NCBI GenBank assembly: GCA_030737875.1
Contig: CM060912.1
Coordinates: 210,627,231-210,691,230 of the forward strand
Length of the DNA stretch: 64,000 nt
DNA from: Allium sativum
Taxonomy: Eukaryota; Streptophyta; Magnoliopsida; Asparagales; Amaryllidaceae
Reading direction: 5' to 3'
This document shows positions 49,954 through 62,152 of this stretch, one piece after another. Numbering within the stretch: position 1 is the stretch's first letter; every line of letters starts with the position of its first letter. Both the position numbers and the translations under genes were made by a program. Under the pieces are notes generated by a model, which was not told the DNA's origin, ran no database searches, and worked only from the letters and a program-made list of their open reading frames with translations.

Positions 49954-51769
49954 ATTTCCCTTTATTTTTTATAGCCAATCTGAATTTTTAAAGAATTTCA
50001 AAACTGTTTTTTTCTAGTTTTATAAACTGAATTTTTAAAGATTTGTAAACTGTTTTTTTTAAAGAATACATAAACTGATTTTTTTTTTCTTAATTTATAA
50101 AAGTTTAGATTTTTAATTTATGAAAGTTTAGATTTTTGTATTAGGAAAGATAAGATTTTTAATGTGTAAAAGGTCGGATTTCATAATATGGAAGAAGTGG
50201 AAAAAAATCGAATTTATATATATTGAAAATCGAAATAAAAATATGGTTTTTTATATAGTGAACATCGAAATAAAAATATGGTTTTTATATAGTGAACATC
50301 GAAATAAAAATATGGTTTTTATATAGTAAACATCGAAAGAAAAATTCGATTTTTATATATTGAATAGCGAAGTAAAAATTCGATTTTTATATATTGAACT
50401 TTGAAATAAAAATTCGATTTTTATATATTGAACTTTGAAATAAAAATTCGATTTTTATATATTGAACTTTGAAGTAAAAATTCGATTTTTATATATTGAA
50501 CTTTGAAGTAAAAATTCGATTTTTATATATTGAACTTTGAAATAAAAATTCGATTTTTATATAGTGTACTTCGAAATAAAAATAGGATTTTTATATATTG
50601 AATAGCGAAGTAAAATTCGATTTTTACATATGTAGTGAAAGTGGACAACGAAGGTGACAAAAAGGCGAAACGACGAAGACTTCTGCAAATGAAGAGCCGT
50701 GGAGCTAGGATAGCTATATGTGAGAATTTCTCACCTTTCAATTTATTTTTCTAGTTATATATATATATATATACTAGGATGCAGACGGTGCTTAGTAGCA
50801 CCCGACACAATCGTCCACAGACCATGGACTTGTTTGTTTGGCTGTGTTGTTAGTTAGATTGTTTGGGTTGATTTGAATAGTTTGGTGAAATGAAATTGAT
50901 ATGATGATGTGTGAATGGCGTGGGCCTTCACTAGACCGGGGATAAGGCTAGGCCTTGTCCCGTTTCTAGCATCGTGCCGTTATGCCGCCGAAATTTTCTG
51001 AAATAAGTTAGAAAAATAAAAATATCATTTTATTGAATAAATGAATTGAATAGAAATTCATAGGTTGAAATAAAATGTTTTATCGTTAAAAATATAATTT
51101 TTAACGTGAAGTGAATAAAATAAAATATTCATTTATAAACCGAACGGTTTGTTTATGTACACCTATTTGAATGACATTGATTGGGACGATAAAGTTTACA
51201 CATCGCCCAACTGCACAAATAAAATATGCGTGTGATTGTTTGAAACCCCACACGGGTGTTGGGGTGAAATTTGAAGTTTACTCATCCTGATTGATTAAAT
51301 ATGTCGATCGATTGATTGACCGGCTGTTATAAGCGTTGAATATCTATATTTGATGCTTATACAGTGTAGTGCACTTTGGTTGATGGTTGATTATTTTTCA
51401 ATGCTATTATATACATGTGTTGTATGGAAATCCATATAATTAACTTTATATGGTAATTGATTGGGCCTCATTCCAATTTGAAAAATAAAGAATATTATAA
51501 AATAAAAGTTCATGTGTTGACAGTACTCATCCATTGAGATTGGTCATGTGTTGAACGAAATATTTTAGTAATAAAATTTACATCTTTATCATTATAAAAT
51601 AAAAGTTCATGTGTTGACAGTACTCATTCATTGAGATTGGTCATGTGTTGAACGAAATATTTTGATAATAACAACTATTTTGAAAAAGAAATATTTGAAA
51701 TAGAATATTTGAAAATAGAAATTTATGAAGCCGTGTTGAGTAGATTGACGCCATTTTGACGTAAACGAT

Positions 51770-52283
51770 AACGATTTCGAAATGAATTGAATTGAAAACG
51801 ATTTCGAAATGAATTGAATTAAAAACGATTTCGAAATGAATTGAATTGAAAATGATTTCGAAATGAATTGAATTGAAAACGATTTCGAAATGAATTGAAT
51901 TGAAAACGATTTCGAAATAAATTGAATTGAAAATGATTTCGAAATGAATTGAATTGAAAACGATTTCGAAATGAATTGAATTGAAAACGTTTTCGAAATG
52001 AATTGAATTGAAAACGTTTTCGAAATGAATTGAATTGAAAACGATTTCGAAATGAATTGAATTGAAAACGATTTCGAAATGAATTGAATTAAAAACGTTT
52101 TCGAAATGAATTGAATTGAAAACGATTTCGAAATGAATTGAATTGAAAACGTTTTCGAAATGAATTGAATTGAAAACGATTTCGAAATGAATTGAATTGA
52201 AAACGATTTCGAAATGAATTGAATTGAAAACGATTTCGAAATGAATTGAATTGAAAACGATTTCGAAATGAATTGAATTGAAA
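51770..52283. repeat. 27-bp minisatellite in C 3' LTR, 19 units
   Basis: Same unit and unit number as 43877-44391; base changes differ, and the minus frame is interrupted after about 78 codons. Confidence 0.93.
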
Positions 52284-55200
52284 ACGAATTCGAATTGAAT
52301 TGAAAGCGAATTTAAATGAATTCAAATTGAATTGAAATTCGAATTGATTAGAAATGAATTTTAAAACGAATTTATAAAGAAGAATTCAATTTTGAATTGA
52401 ATTGAAATGGAAGTTGAAATTTCTTTTGAAACGAATTTCAAAACTATTTATATAATTCGTTTTAAATAGAAATCGACGAAATATATATTATATATATTAT
52501 ATATATAATATAATGGCCTGAATAGAACGCGCCGCGCCGCGGCAGTTCGTGAATTTCGACCATTTATTTCAAACGGACATTACGGGAGATCCGACCGTCG
52601 GATTCTCCTAAAACCGGAACCGTTGGGTTCGTATCGAAAAGAGCTTTCTAACGAATATTAGAAATTAGAAATCTAACGGTTGGATTTGGAATTATGTCCA
52701 AATCAAATTCGAAAAAGGTCGCTGTAAGTGCAGTTCGATGGCCATTGATGGAAATCGACTGTACGGGCCTTGATAAAATTATTAAAAATAGTAATAATTT
52801 GTGTAAAATCATAAGAAATGATTTGTGAAGGTTTGGGATGAAAAACTCCATATTTGAAAAGATAAAAATAGATTTTTATCGAAATGAACTAGTTTTGAAC
52901 TAGAAATATAATTCTATTTATTTTTAAAGAAATGAATTGGATTTGAAATGGCTTTGAAAAATAACCAGAATTTCCAATGATTGCATTGGAGTGGATTTGA
53001 ATCGAAATTGTCTTCGGAATATTTCGATGTTGGAATTCGGGATTATACAGGTGTTGTTATGGAAATTTGAAAGATATTTATATATCGTTATTTCCAATAC
53101 GATATTTGTTGGTCGTAGAATTTGATATTGAATATAAGCCGGGATATTTTTCTATTCAGAGCCTTGTATTGAATATCAAATGTGATTTGGGTTTGCCGTG
53201 AATGGTGTCTTCACTAACACTGTTCTTGAACCCAGTTGAGAAAAGATTAAATCTTTTTATTTAGATTTAATGAAGTGTACCAATTAAATAATACTTAATT
53301 GGAATTGAATTGATATTGATTTTTGGGTTTATCGTGAACAGTGTTTTAAATAACACTCGTTCTTTAACCCGATAATTAATGGGATGTGACTTTGGGTTTA
53401 TCGTGAACCGTGTTTTAAATGACACGGATTCTTTAACCCAGTTAACGAACAAAACTAAGTGGAGTTTTAATGAATCTTTAATTAGATTGAAATAATCGAA
53501 ATGGACTATCACCAGTTTTGCTCCAGGCGTTAGTTAAATCTTTAATTAGATTTGAACGTGAAAGGGTAATTGAATTTACCGATAACACCGTGGTGTTAGA
53601 TATGAAGTATTACCAGTTTTACTTCATGGGATGAATAGGTTGGGATTGGGAAATTAAAACCAATGATTACTTCGGTAAGGTTCGCTAATTCCGACTAGTT
53701 TTGAATTGATATTCAAAAGATAGATTAAAGAATAAATTCAGGAATTTATCTTGGATAAAATTAATGGGAACCTTTCCCTATGAATGTGAAATTTAGAAAC
53801 TAACTGTCGGTTAGCTAAGCAGAATGGTTTTCTGGATATTGATCTGATGTTGGTTTCGGCCTTCGGGGTTAATATTTGGGGAATTATTCTCTTGATTAAT
53901 TTACGGTTAGTGACTAATGAATTGGAATGAGGCGTATGTTGTGTTTGTGTAACACTTATTCAAAATATACGCGAGTTATTCGGAAAGACCGGGTTTATCC
54001 CATCCTGAATAACTGATACGACGATAAGTCGAAGATGAAGATGATGGTCGAAGACCGGAGGTCTTCACGTCGTTTGGGTAATTACTGATGATCTTGATTG
54101 GGCTGTACACCCAAGAAGATGGAAACAGTTAGTGATCGTCCAGACGTACTTGGAGATCGATGGATATGCGGGGTACTAGGTGCCTCCGGTTTCGTTCAGA
54201 CCCAGAACGGACTTGTAAATGGACTATGTGTCTGACATCGGATTTCATTCTGTGTGACTGATATCGGTTGCATAGGATGGTTTGCCTGTGTGGCATGCTA
54301 AGATGCAAATGATCAAGGCTTCTGTTGAAAAGCAAAGTCTCGTGGTGATGATCAAAGCACGGCCTTTGTGGCGTAGCTTTGTGTAACGTTTACCTCGCGT
54401 GTTTCACACCAGGTATGAACCAAAAACGGGAGACGGACGTCAGGGAGGGCATGCGTTTCTTTCTAGCTAGAAGTGGCGTCAGTGGTTTTACACGCCCTGA
54501 CGAGTTTGACTTAAGTGGTTGTTGCTGTTGCGAGGCGCCTCGGTTATATCGGTTTCGGCCGAATGCATTCTGGTCGGCTGACGGACCAGACTTACACCCC
54601 ATAGGATGGGGAAACGTAGTGTTCAGGCATAATAATCCACATCGGTGGACCGGCCCTGACGATCTAAAGGGTTGATGCGTTCTGATCCTGTGGCTCGGGC
54701 TAGAGAGTCACGAATCGGTGGAGGACTATCTTTTGCCTCGGTTCATAGATGGAAATCCAATTTCCAAATACGTGACATTTGCGGTTTTATTTGTAGATCC
54801 TAGTATGGCGACATAGTGGGATGGGGCGCTCATGCCGCCTATGATTGATACTTATGATTTGAAGTTGTTTTATACACTATGCACTTATTAGTATCAAATG
54901 ATTTGTTTTAAACGTATCAAGCATACTTTGGCTGTTATAAGGGAAAACCCTATCCTTGACTGCGTTGCATTGTGTGATGGGACCTGGGTCTTATAACAGC
55001 TTCATTTTTCTTTATTTAGCATTGCGCTGTTTGTTTTATGCACTGGTATTCTTGGGAGGAAACCCGTTCCGTGTTATACGGCGTGGTCCCTTGATTTACC
55101 TAACTTTTAAAATAAAGATTAATAACTGTTTTAGTTCTCACACCAGTCACATGACTGACCTGGAGTTTATTGTTTTAACCTAAACTCTGGGTGCCCCTAT

Positions 55201-55522
55201 TTTCGACACGGGCAGCTAGTAGTTTTGGTTTTGCAGATTTATATTCACAGGATCCTGGTTTACAGCTGGAACGATATCCGGAAAGCTTTGTATCCGTATA
55301 TCTACTTCTAGTTGTGTATTGTATTATTTTCCGCTACTATGTATTTAAATGTAATTTAAATCTCTGCTATTTCTGTGTAATATTCATTTATACTCTGTAT
55401 ATTCTTGTAATCTGGTGCATTGTTGTAATATACAGTGAAATGTTCTTCTGTATGCGTTCTGTTGTGGCTTGTTCTCGAACTATCCGACGCTTTCCTTTAC
55501 GGGGAAGTTGCGGGTCTTCACA

Positions 55523-57754
55523 TCTTCTTCGAATAACTTTATTTGATTACTCTTTCTTCGAATAAACTATATTCGAATAACTTTAATCCGACTAACTCTA
55601 ATTCAATTAACTCTATTCGAATAACTAATATTCGATAGTCTCTAATTCGATTTAACTCTAATCGATTAACTCACTTCGAATAACTTATTTCGATTTAACT
55701 CTAATCGATTTACCTAACTCGATTTACTCTAACTCGATTAACTCTAATCGATTTACCTAACTCGATTAACTCTAATCGATTTACCTAACTCGATTAACTC
55801 TAATCGATTTACCCAACTCGATTTACTCTAATCGATTTCTCAAATTCGATTAGTTCTAATCGACTTACTCTTATTCAAATAAATTATATTTGATAACTCT
55901 ATTCGATTTCAAATACTTCCTTTTCTATTTGTCTATATTTATTTCACATAAATATTCCCTTTATATAATTTTATTTATTTCTTAAATAAATATTTCCTTT
56001 TAATCTATTTGTGAATGTTTTACAAATATTTCCTTTTAAATTCTATTTGTAAATGGTTTAAAAATATTTCCTTTTAAATTCTATTTGTAAATGGTTTACA
56101 AATATTTCCTTTTAAATTCTATTGTAAATGGTTTACAAATATTTCCTTTTAAATTCTATTTGTAAATGGTTTACAAATATTCCTTTTTCTTCCTATTTGT
56201 TTAATAAATATTTTCCTTTATATTTGTTTCACAAATATTTTCCTTTATAACTCTTTGATTTTATAATTATTTCCTTTTATAAAATCCTTTTCCTTTTTAT
56301 ATATAAAATCCATTGATTTTATATAAATAATTTATTTTCAAAATATACTTTGAAAAATCCCCTTTTTACATCCCAGTATTTCTTACGATATTTAAAATAC
56401 CAAATAACAATGATCGATATCATTCAGACACACATAATCAACAACAGATTATATATCACATCATATATTACAATATATGAACAGAACAGTATTATAAATA
56501 TTGAGGAATCCAGTTGGATCCCTCCAACCTATTTCCCTACATCACAAATGTTAAACAATGCAATTAACATCAATTTCATTTCACTATGAAATATTCTGCT
56601 AAACAGAATCAATTTATATATATATATATGTATATATGTATATATATATATAACCAGATCTATAATTTCAACCAATTACTTAGCAGTTCAACCAAATAGT
56701 CAATACACAGCAATCAATCATCATTTATCAATTCTAAATATGAACTGATAGAATTGGTGAGTTTTACTCACATTGGATGATCATCGTTAATAACGATAAC
56801 CATCGCTTGATTCGGATGGACAATTTATTTCGATATAAATTGTAATGAGCTCTGATTCACTCCCAGTCAGTTCCATTGGGTAGCCACCGTCCATACGATC
56901 CCAACGGATCTTGTTTCGCTGAATTTCGGTATCGTATGAGCAAGTTATTAAATTAACAAGTTAACCTGTTATTTAGATTAAATAAATTATTAACTAATTT
57001 ACCATTGGGCTCACCCATTTCAAAAAACACTGGCCCATCTATCCTATTAAAGCCCAGACTGGTTTGAATAAACCTTCTTCTTCCTGGAAAGAAATTGTTG
57101 CTCCAGGATCCATACAGCTCTTCGAATCCATGATCGATTTCTTCCATATTTCTCCATCATACTTCCATTATTTTCGAAACTGAAAACACCATGCTCACCC
57201 TATTTGCCAGCTCGTTCTCTCCATGCTACCCTTATCAAACTCGCACAGTTCTATTCGTTCTTCTCATTCCAGAAATACGTTGCGTTTAAACACCATGACC
57301 GAACCTTTGTCTTCCACCATCTTTCCTCTCTATTTCATTGAAAACCAAACTCAAAACATGGGGATCTTCCTCATCGAAAACTCTTCACGTTGGTACCAAA
57401 ACCACTTAACTTGCTCTATTTTGGCACCCTTCCTCATTTTGAGTTGTACAGCCCATAATCGTCCTCCCCTAGAAACTTCCGAACCAAAATCTCCTCGAAC
57501 TTCATCAAAAATTGCATACGGACTCCATTCGACCATCCGAACCCAAATACAACATCAATTTTGTGAATTACGACCTTGGTCTCATGATTTCCTCAACCCT
57601 AAGGCGTAATACCCATACGGCATCGAACTGTAGTACGTTCGGACTCAACAAAACTGATATGAAAATGAAGAGGAACTTTACAGGAGATTGAATATACATA
57701 TAGTTGGATTTATAGGATTTTCATTCCATTTGTTTTGATTTTCTAAATACTTAG
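55523..57754 (-). repeat. Element D 5' LTR, promoter-side part (between C and G)
   Basis: Resumes the D LTR after the TCTTC duplication and matches 33346-35544. It contains the continuation of the TCGAATAACT array, the 38-bp repeats (56000-56190), a TA-rich stretch (56610-56655) longer than in the other LTR, and the pyrimidine/purine-rich leader block (57060-57620). Frames of 79 and 128 codons here match frames in the other LTR, but with numerous changes and shifts, so they look non-coding. Confidence 0.87.
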
Positions 57755-60700
57755 TGTAACGTCCCGCCTTTTTGACCGCTTTAAATTGGTAATTTACTAA
57801 CTTAAAACGTCCAAATCGACGGAGCGTATTTAGCTTACGGAGTTTAAAAACAGAATTAACACAAAAACACAGAATAAATATATAACACAGTATTGCACGG
57901 CGAAATAAACCTTTCTTTATAAATCAGAATTTTGAATACAATATTTTTCGGTATGCAGCGGAATCCGAAAACATGCTTTGAATACAAGAAAAAATAATTT
58001 ACTATTTTGAAGTCTTCAAAGCGCGTCGTCTTCTGAAATCCCCAGTCTTTGCCAATCTTCGAATCTACTTCTGTGATATTTAAATCTGTACTGCTCGGAT
58101 CTGACCCGAGCGTTCCATGCAAAAACATACAACACTCGAGTCAGGATTAATCACAGTTCAAGTAAATTAATTCCAATAAGAACTGAAAACAAAATCTTCA
58201 GTTTATCTTCAAATATGTGTCATACGGGAAAATATAATGAATGCTCTATGTCAGTGCTTCATCAAATGATCATGGAAGCTTGTTGTACACACGTTACCCG
58301 TGTGTACTGCCCCAGCATCCTATGACCATGAATAACACGTTCAGTAAAAATCCATGGGTATACTCGGATAAACGACAACTAGGCAACAGAAAACCGTTTC
58401 ACATGGGTATTATGGTCCATCAAAACATACTTAAGATGGCAGGGTATTCCAACAGTAAGTATCAAGGCCATGCAATACTTCAATTCCCCCAGCAAAACAA
58501 GGATTCATGTTTTATATGCTACATTTGAAATGCATTGCATAGAGCACATATTTTGTTAAACATTTTGGTCCAAAATTCAATTTTTGCAATTCAAAGTTAC
58601 TTGTAAAATCAGATAACATTACTAAGAGATATGAAATCAAAGAGTTTTACTTCTCGCGCTGTATATTTCAAAGAATCAAAACAGAGTTGCCACTACTGAA
58701 ATAAAGCAGTGCACTCATGCAAATATCACCATGCAGCAAAAACCCAATTTGGTTTGGACACTTAATTAGTAAGTATGAAGTTTAAATTTTACTGCCTTGG
58801 TCATATAGTTGAGGAAACATGCGCAGAATGAATAGACGTGGCCTGACCCGAGAGAACAAGGGGACTGCCTTATTTAAATGACAGGAGTGCCAGTAATTAA
58901 CCGATTTCCTCATGCAGTGCAACGTTTCCATGGACATTACATGGGTGATAAAACATATGTTCATTCATTCAACCGGTTATCCAAACAGCATGTGACTAGT
59001 TAACCCAAAAATCAAGGATGCGTGTTAGTGATTCCTGGTGGTGTCTTGGCAGATTCAGGTAATTGACAAAAATACTAATATATGCACTTCAGGTTTTGGT
59101 CTGATATCAAAGCAAAATATTTGTACACTTAGTTATCCTAACATAAAAAAACTTGTGTACATGTTTATGTCCAACGTAAGGTGCAGCTTCCTATTAAATT
59201 TCAGTGGCATTTCAACAAACAAGGGTGACTGGGAATGAATTCCAGTGGCATGCAAATAAACAAACACATAAGCAGCTAAGTCATTTCTGGCAATTTATCT
59301 CAAAATATATGTATATATGTTCAAATGCAACTCACGCAAACTGATTTCATATTTTAAAAATGTAGCACTACAACAACTCATGCAGCTGATTTTAGAACTA
59401 TTAGGGTAGCAACAAGTGATTCGAGCATTTCATTCTATATATTACAACAGCTATCATATTGCTAAATAAGTGAGAGGGAAATCATGGTGACAAATCTGGT
59501 CTATATATCCACTGGAAACAAAGGAATATCAGTCACACTAGAATCAAATATATTGCAAAACGAACTACCCATTTCATATTAGTAGACAAACAAGGTGCAA
59601 ATCATAATATTGCAGCAAAGGGGTAACCATAGGTTTACATCTATCGGTTATATTTGTGTATATATATCGGTGCAGTAGCAAAAATATGGATTATAATTAA
59701 TTGCAGCCGTAAAACACACTCTTACGGTCCAACACATATTTTTGGGAAATGCAACTTCATGCACCTTAAAAAAAATAAGGCTTATACTTCAGGCTAGGGA
59801 GAAAATCATTGGCAGAAAGGTCTAATAGCAAACCTTTCCTTCTTGAGATAATGTCTACAGACTACCAACCTTTTGACGTCCAAACTATGAGCTACCAAGT
59901 ACCCATTATTTGCATCACAGCCAACATATATATATAATTCATTCCTTAGTATAAATATAATTCGACTACCCCGGCTTTTTGAACATTACATGAACATAAT
60001 TATGATAGGTTATTTCTGTGTTAGTAATTCACATGCAAAACCTACCACCAATGATTCACATTAGCTAGCATCATCCTGTTTGTATGCCTACCACCTCCAT
60101 TAATTTAGACTAAGATGGTTTTGCTAAAAAATTGTTCCAACAACATGGTAGGTGACTACCCCTTAAATTCAGTATAAATATTCCCTCACAGTCCAATATA
60201 CACCATCAGAACTAGCTTTAAAGTTTGGGTTCCTTGGAACTGACCCTTAACTTTAGTATAAGCATTCCCTCTTAGTATAAATACAAAAATAATACTTCGA
60301 TATAAACTGTGTCAATTTCATTAAAAGGGCATGCATGAAGCATACGTATGTTGATTGGATTATTATTGTATATTTATATATATATTTAAGCCATCATGAA
60401 TTATTTTTAGTACTGAAGCATGTAACCCCAAAAAAAAACTAAAGTCCATTTAGCAAGAAGTTTTACTGTCTGTAGGTTCCTCCAATGTCCAACTTTGAAA
60501 TCATTTGTAATCCTATTTGGGAAGGCAATATTGTCTCTACCATTTAATCGTTACCACAAAGCATGAATTATTGATAATATTAACAAATCAAAGAGATATC
60601 TGTTAGTACACTATCAACTGAACCATCAATCAAATACTCCACGCATGTCACCGAAAGGCTCAGGTTAACATAAGATCTTTAGTGTTCCTTAGCATTTAAC

Positions 60701-61138
60701 CCAATTCGAGAACACTTATCTTAGGTATTAAAGAAAAACGACTAATGGAAAATGCAACAGATATTCGAACAGGGTAAATAAAACACTTTAGCATTCTATT
60801 AAGTTCCTATACATGTTCACATTTCAGATCATCGGGGTTAGACAGTGAAATATATATAGCCGAAGAAGGCAACCAAAATAAATGTGAACAGGTCCACACC
60901 AGATAGTATCGAAGGCGAGTGATAGTCCTAATTCACTAAAATAAGAGCAGGGATGGCATAATAATTTAGTTTATCAGCGGGCAAGCAAAACTGGTTACGG
61001 ACAATAACACAAAAAGATGCAATCAACTTAAGACAGCAAGGAGATTTTCAAACTTCAGAATGGATTAACAATTTATTTAGCTTATACCGAAATCAAATTA
61101 CTTGAAATGAGATTAATCAATTGTGAGTTTCAAAAGAA

Positions 61139-61144
61139 ACTGAC
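61139..61144 (-). promoter_or_regulatory. Candidate 5' splice donor in G LTR
   Basis: Minus strand AAAAG then GTCAGT at the 3' edge of the GC-richer leader, placed like the donors of E and F. Confidence 0.35.
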
Positions 61145-61595
61145 CTTTTGTGACGGCGGAGCAGCGATCGGATGCAAGCAGAAGGCTAGTGGAGCTTCGA
61201 TTCATGCTTGCCGAGACAGTCTGGCCTGCCTTCAATTGGACATGGAAGGCGACTTCGATTACGAGGCGGACTAGAAGGAAGATGCCCTTCCATTAGAAGC
61301 GATGCAGAAAAAAAAAGGGCATTTATGTGCGATCTGGGGAAAGAGATGATTTTACCGCTGAGGAAGGTAAATAAGAGGAGAGGAGCTTGCGGTGGAAGAG
61401 GAAACACGATTTGGGGAAATTTGGATTGTCATCTGAGGCCATTAAAGTGAAAAAGAAACAACTTTTCTTTGATTTGGGGATTTTCGTTTGGCTGAAGAAA
61501 TGGGAAAGAGACCGTTCTTTTATAAAAGCAGATACCGTGGGCGTCACGTTTTCGTGGTGGCCAAGGAATTGGTAGTGTGTGTAGGAAGGGACGAG

Positions 61596-61602
61596 ATTTA
61601 TA
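61596..61602 (-). promoter_or_regulatory. TATA box of element G
   Basis: Minus strand CTATAAATCTCG followed by TCCCTTCCTACACAC, a plausible core promoter with start near 61570. Confidence 0.5.
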
Positions 61603-62152
61603 GAAGAAAACTGGTGACGTAATGTCAAATAGGTTTTTTAGGCCTGCGCGTTTAGATGGTAGATCAGCGTGTGCTTTACTGGGGAAAGTAATACTTGAGG
61701 TAGGTGATAACGTGGTCAAACCTTTACCGCGAATTTCTACGTAACTTTCTGAATTTGTACTGCTAACGCGATAAAAATCATGCAAACCTCTTCGTCTTTG
61801 CGCTTTGAATCCGATAAATTTCTTCTGGTTATAATTTGACGCCGCTCACAACGTTATTTTTAAATTTTAAATTATTTATTAATGCACCGATTTTATTCCG
61901 TTTGTTCACCAATGGCTTTGTTTTGTTTCAAATTGAAACGTTAAATTAATTTATATTTCAACAAATAAAATCTTCGATATTTTAGTCGAATTTAAATATT
62001 CAAGCCAATCTCTCCATATGTTTTTAACAGATGAAATCTCAAGTTTATTTAACGTTCACTATGCATATTTTCAAATTTAACCGTTTATATTTCCAGTCAA
62101 ATTTCAAAATTCAATCCACATGTCCAGTTGTCGAAATTTCTGGGATGTTACA

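Larger units (their letters stand above)
40788..55522 (+). mobile_element. Element C: complete non-coding LTR retrotransposon, 93% LTR
   Basis: Plus-strand element of 14735 bp: 5' LTR 40788-47629 (6842 bp), internal 47630-48665 (1036 bp), 3' LTR 48666-55522 (6857 bp). TCTTC flanks both ends (40783-40787, 55523-55527), and the uninterrupted D LTR at 33340-33350 shows the site before insertion. The primer-binding site is perfect and the polypurine tract is identical to that of E. LTRs differ at roughly 1-2% or less in sampled parts. It has no protein-coding region, so movement would need proteins from a partner element with matching tRNA-Met priming and LTR ends. Confidence 0.94.
48666..55522 (+). 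repeat. Element C 3' LTR (6.86 kb)
   Basis: Second LTR, offset about 7878 from the first. Differences include the poly-C length (12), an extra GTCCAACTCTCCCTCCGCCC-like insertion in the GC block (about 49723-49742), an intact GTAAGC (49948-49953), and single-base changes in the 27-bp array (51770-52283, also 19 units). Confidence 0.93.
30877..57754 (-). mobile_element. Element D: non-coding LTR retrotransposon, minus strand, carrying C and cut by G
   Basis: 3' LTR 30877-36718 (5842 bp), internal 36719-38312 (1594 bp), 5' LTR 38313-40787 plus 55523-57754, after which G begins. About 1.17 kb of the 5' LTR must lie past G. LTR copies differ by about 4-5% in a 200-bp sample, clearly more than A, C or E, which fits its role as host for two later insertions. 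LTR start TGTAATGTCCCG, end CGGGACACTACA (TATA instead of TGTA in the 3' copy). No coding frame survives. Element A is the closest relative, by internal sequence and polypurine tract. Confidence 0.88.
57755..62152 (-). repeat. Element G 3' LTR (4.4 kb)
   Basis: Minus order: start at 62152, TATA box (61602-61596), pyrimidine-rich leader (61570-61145) that is GC-richer than its surroundings, a donor-like AAAAG/GTCAGT (61144-61139), then 3.4 kb of mixed-composition sequence without repeats or frames above 95 codons, and a CTCGGGTCAGATCCGAG stem near 58095-58115. Overlapping frames of 118, 101 and 73 codons in the leader show no domain. Confidence 0.8.
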
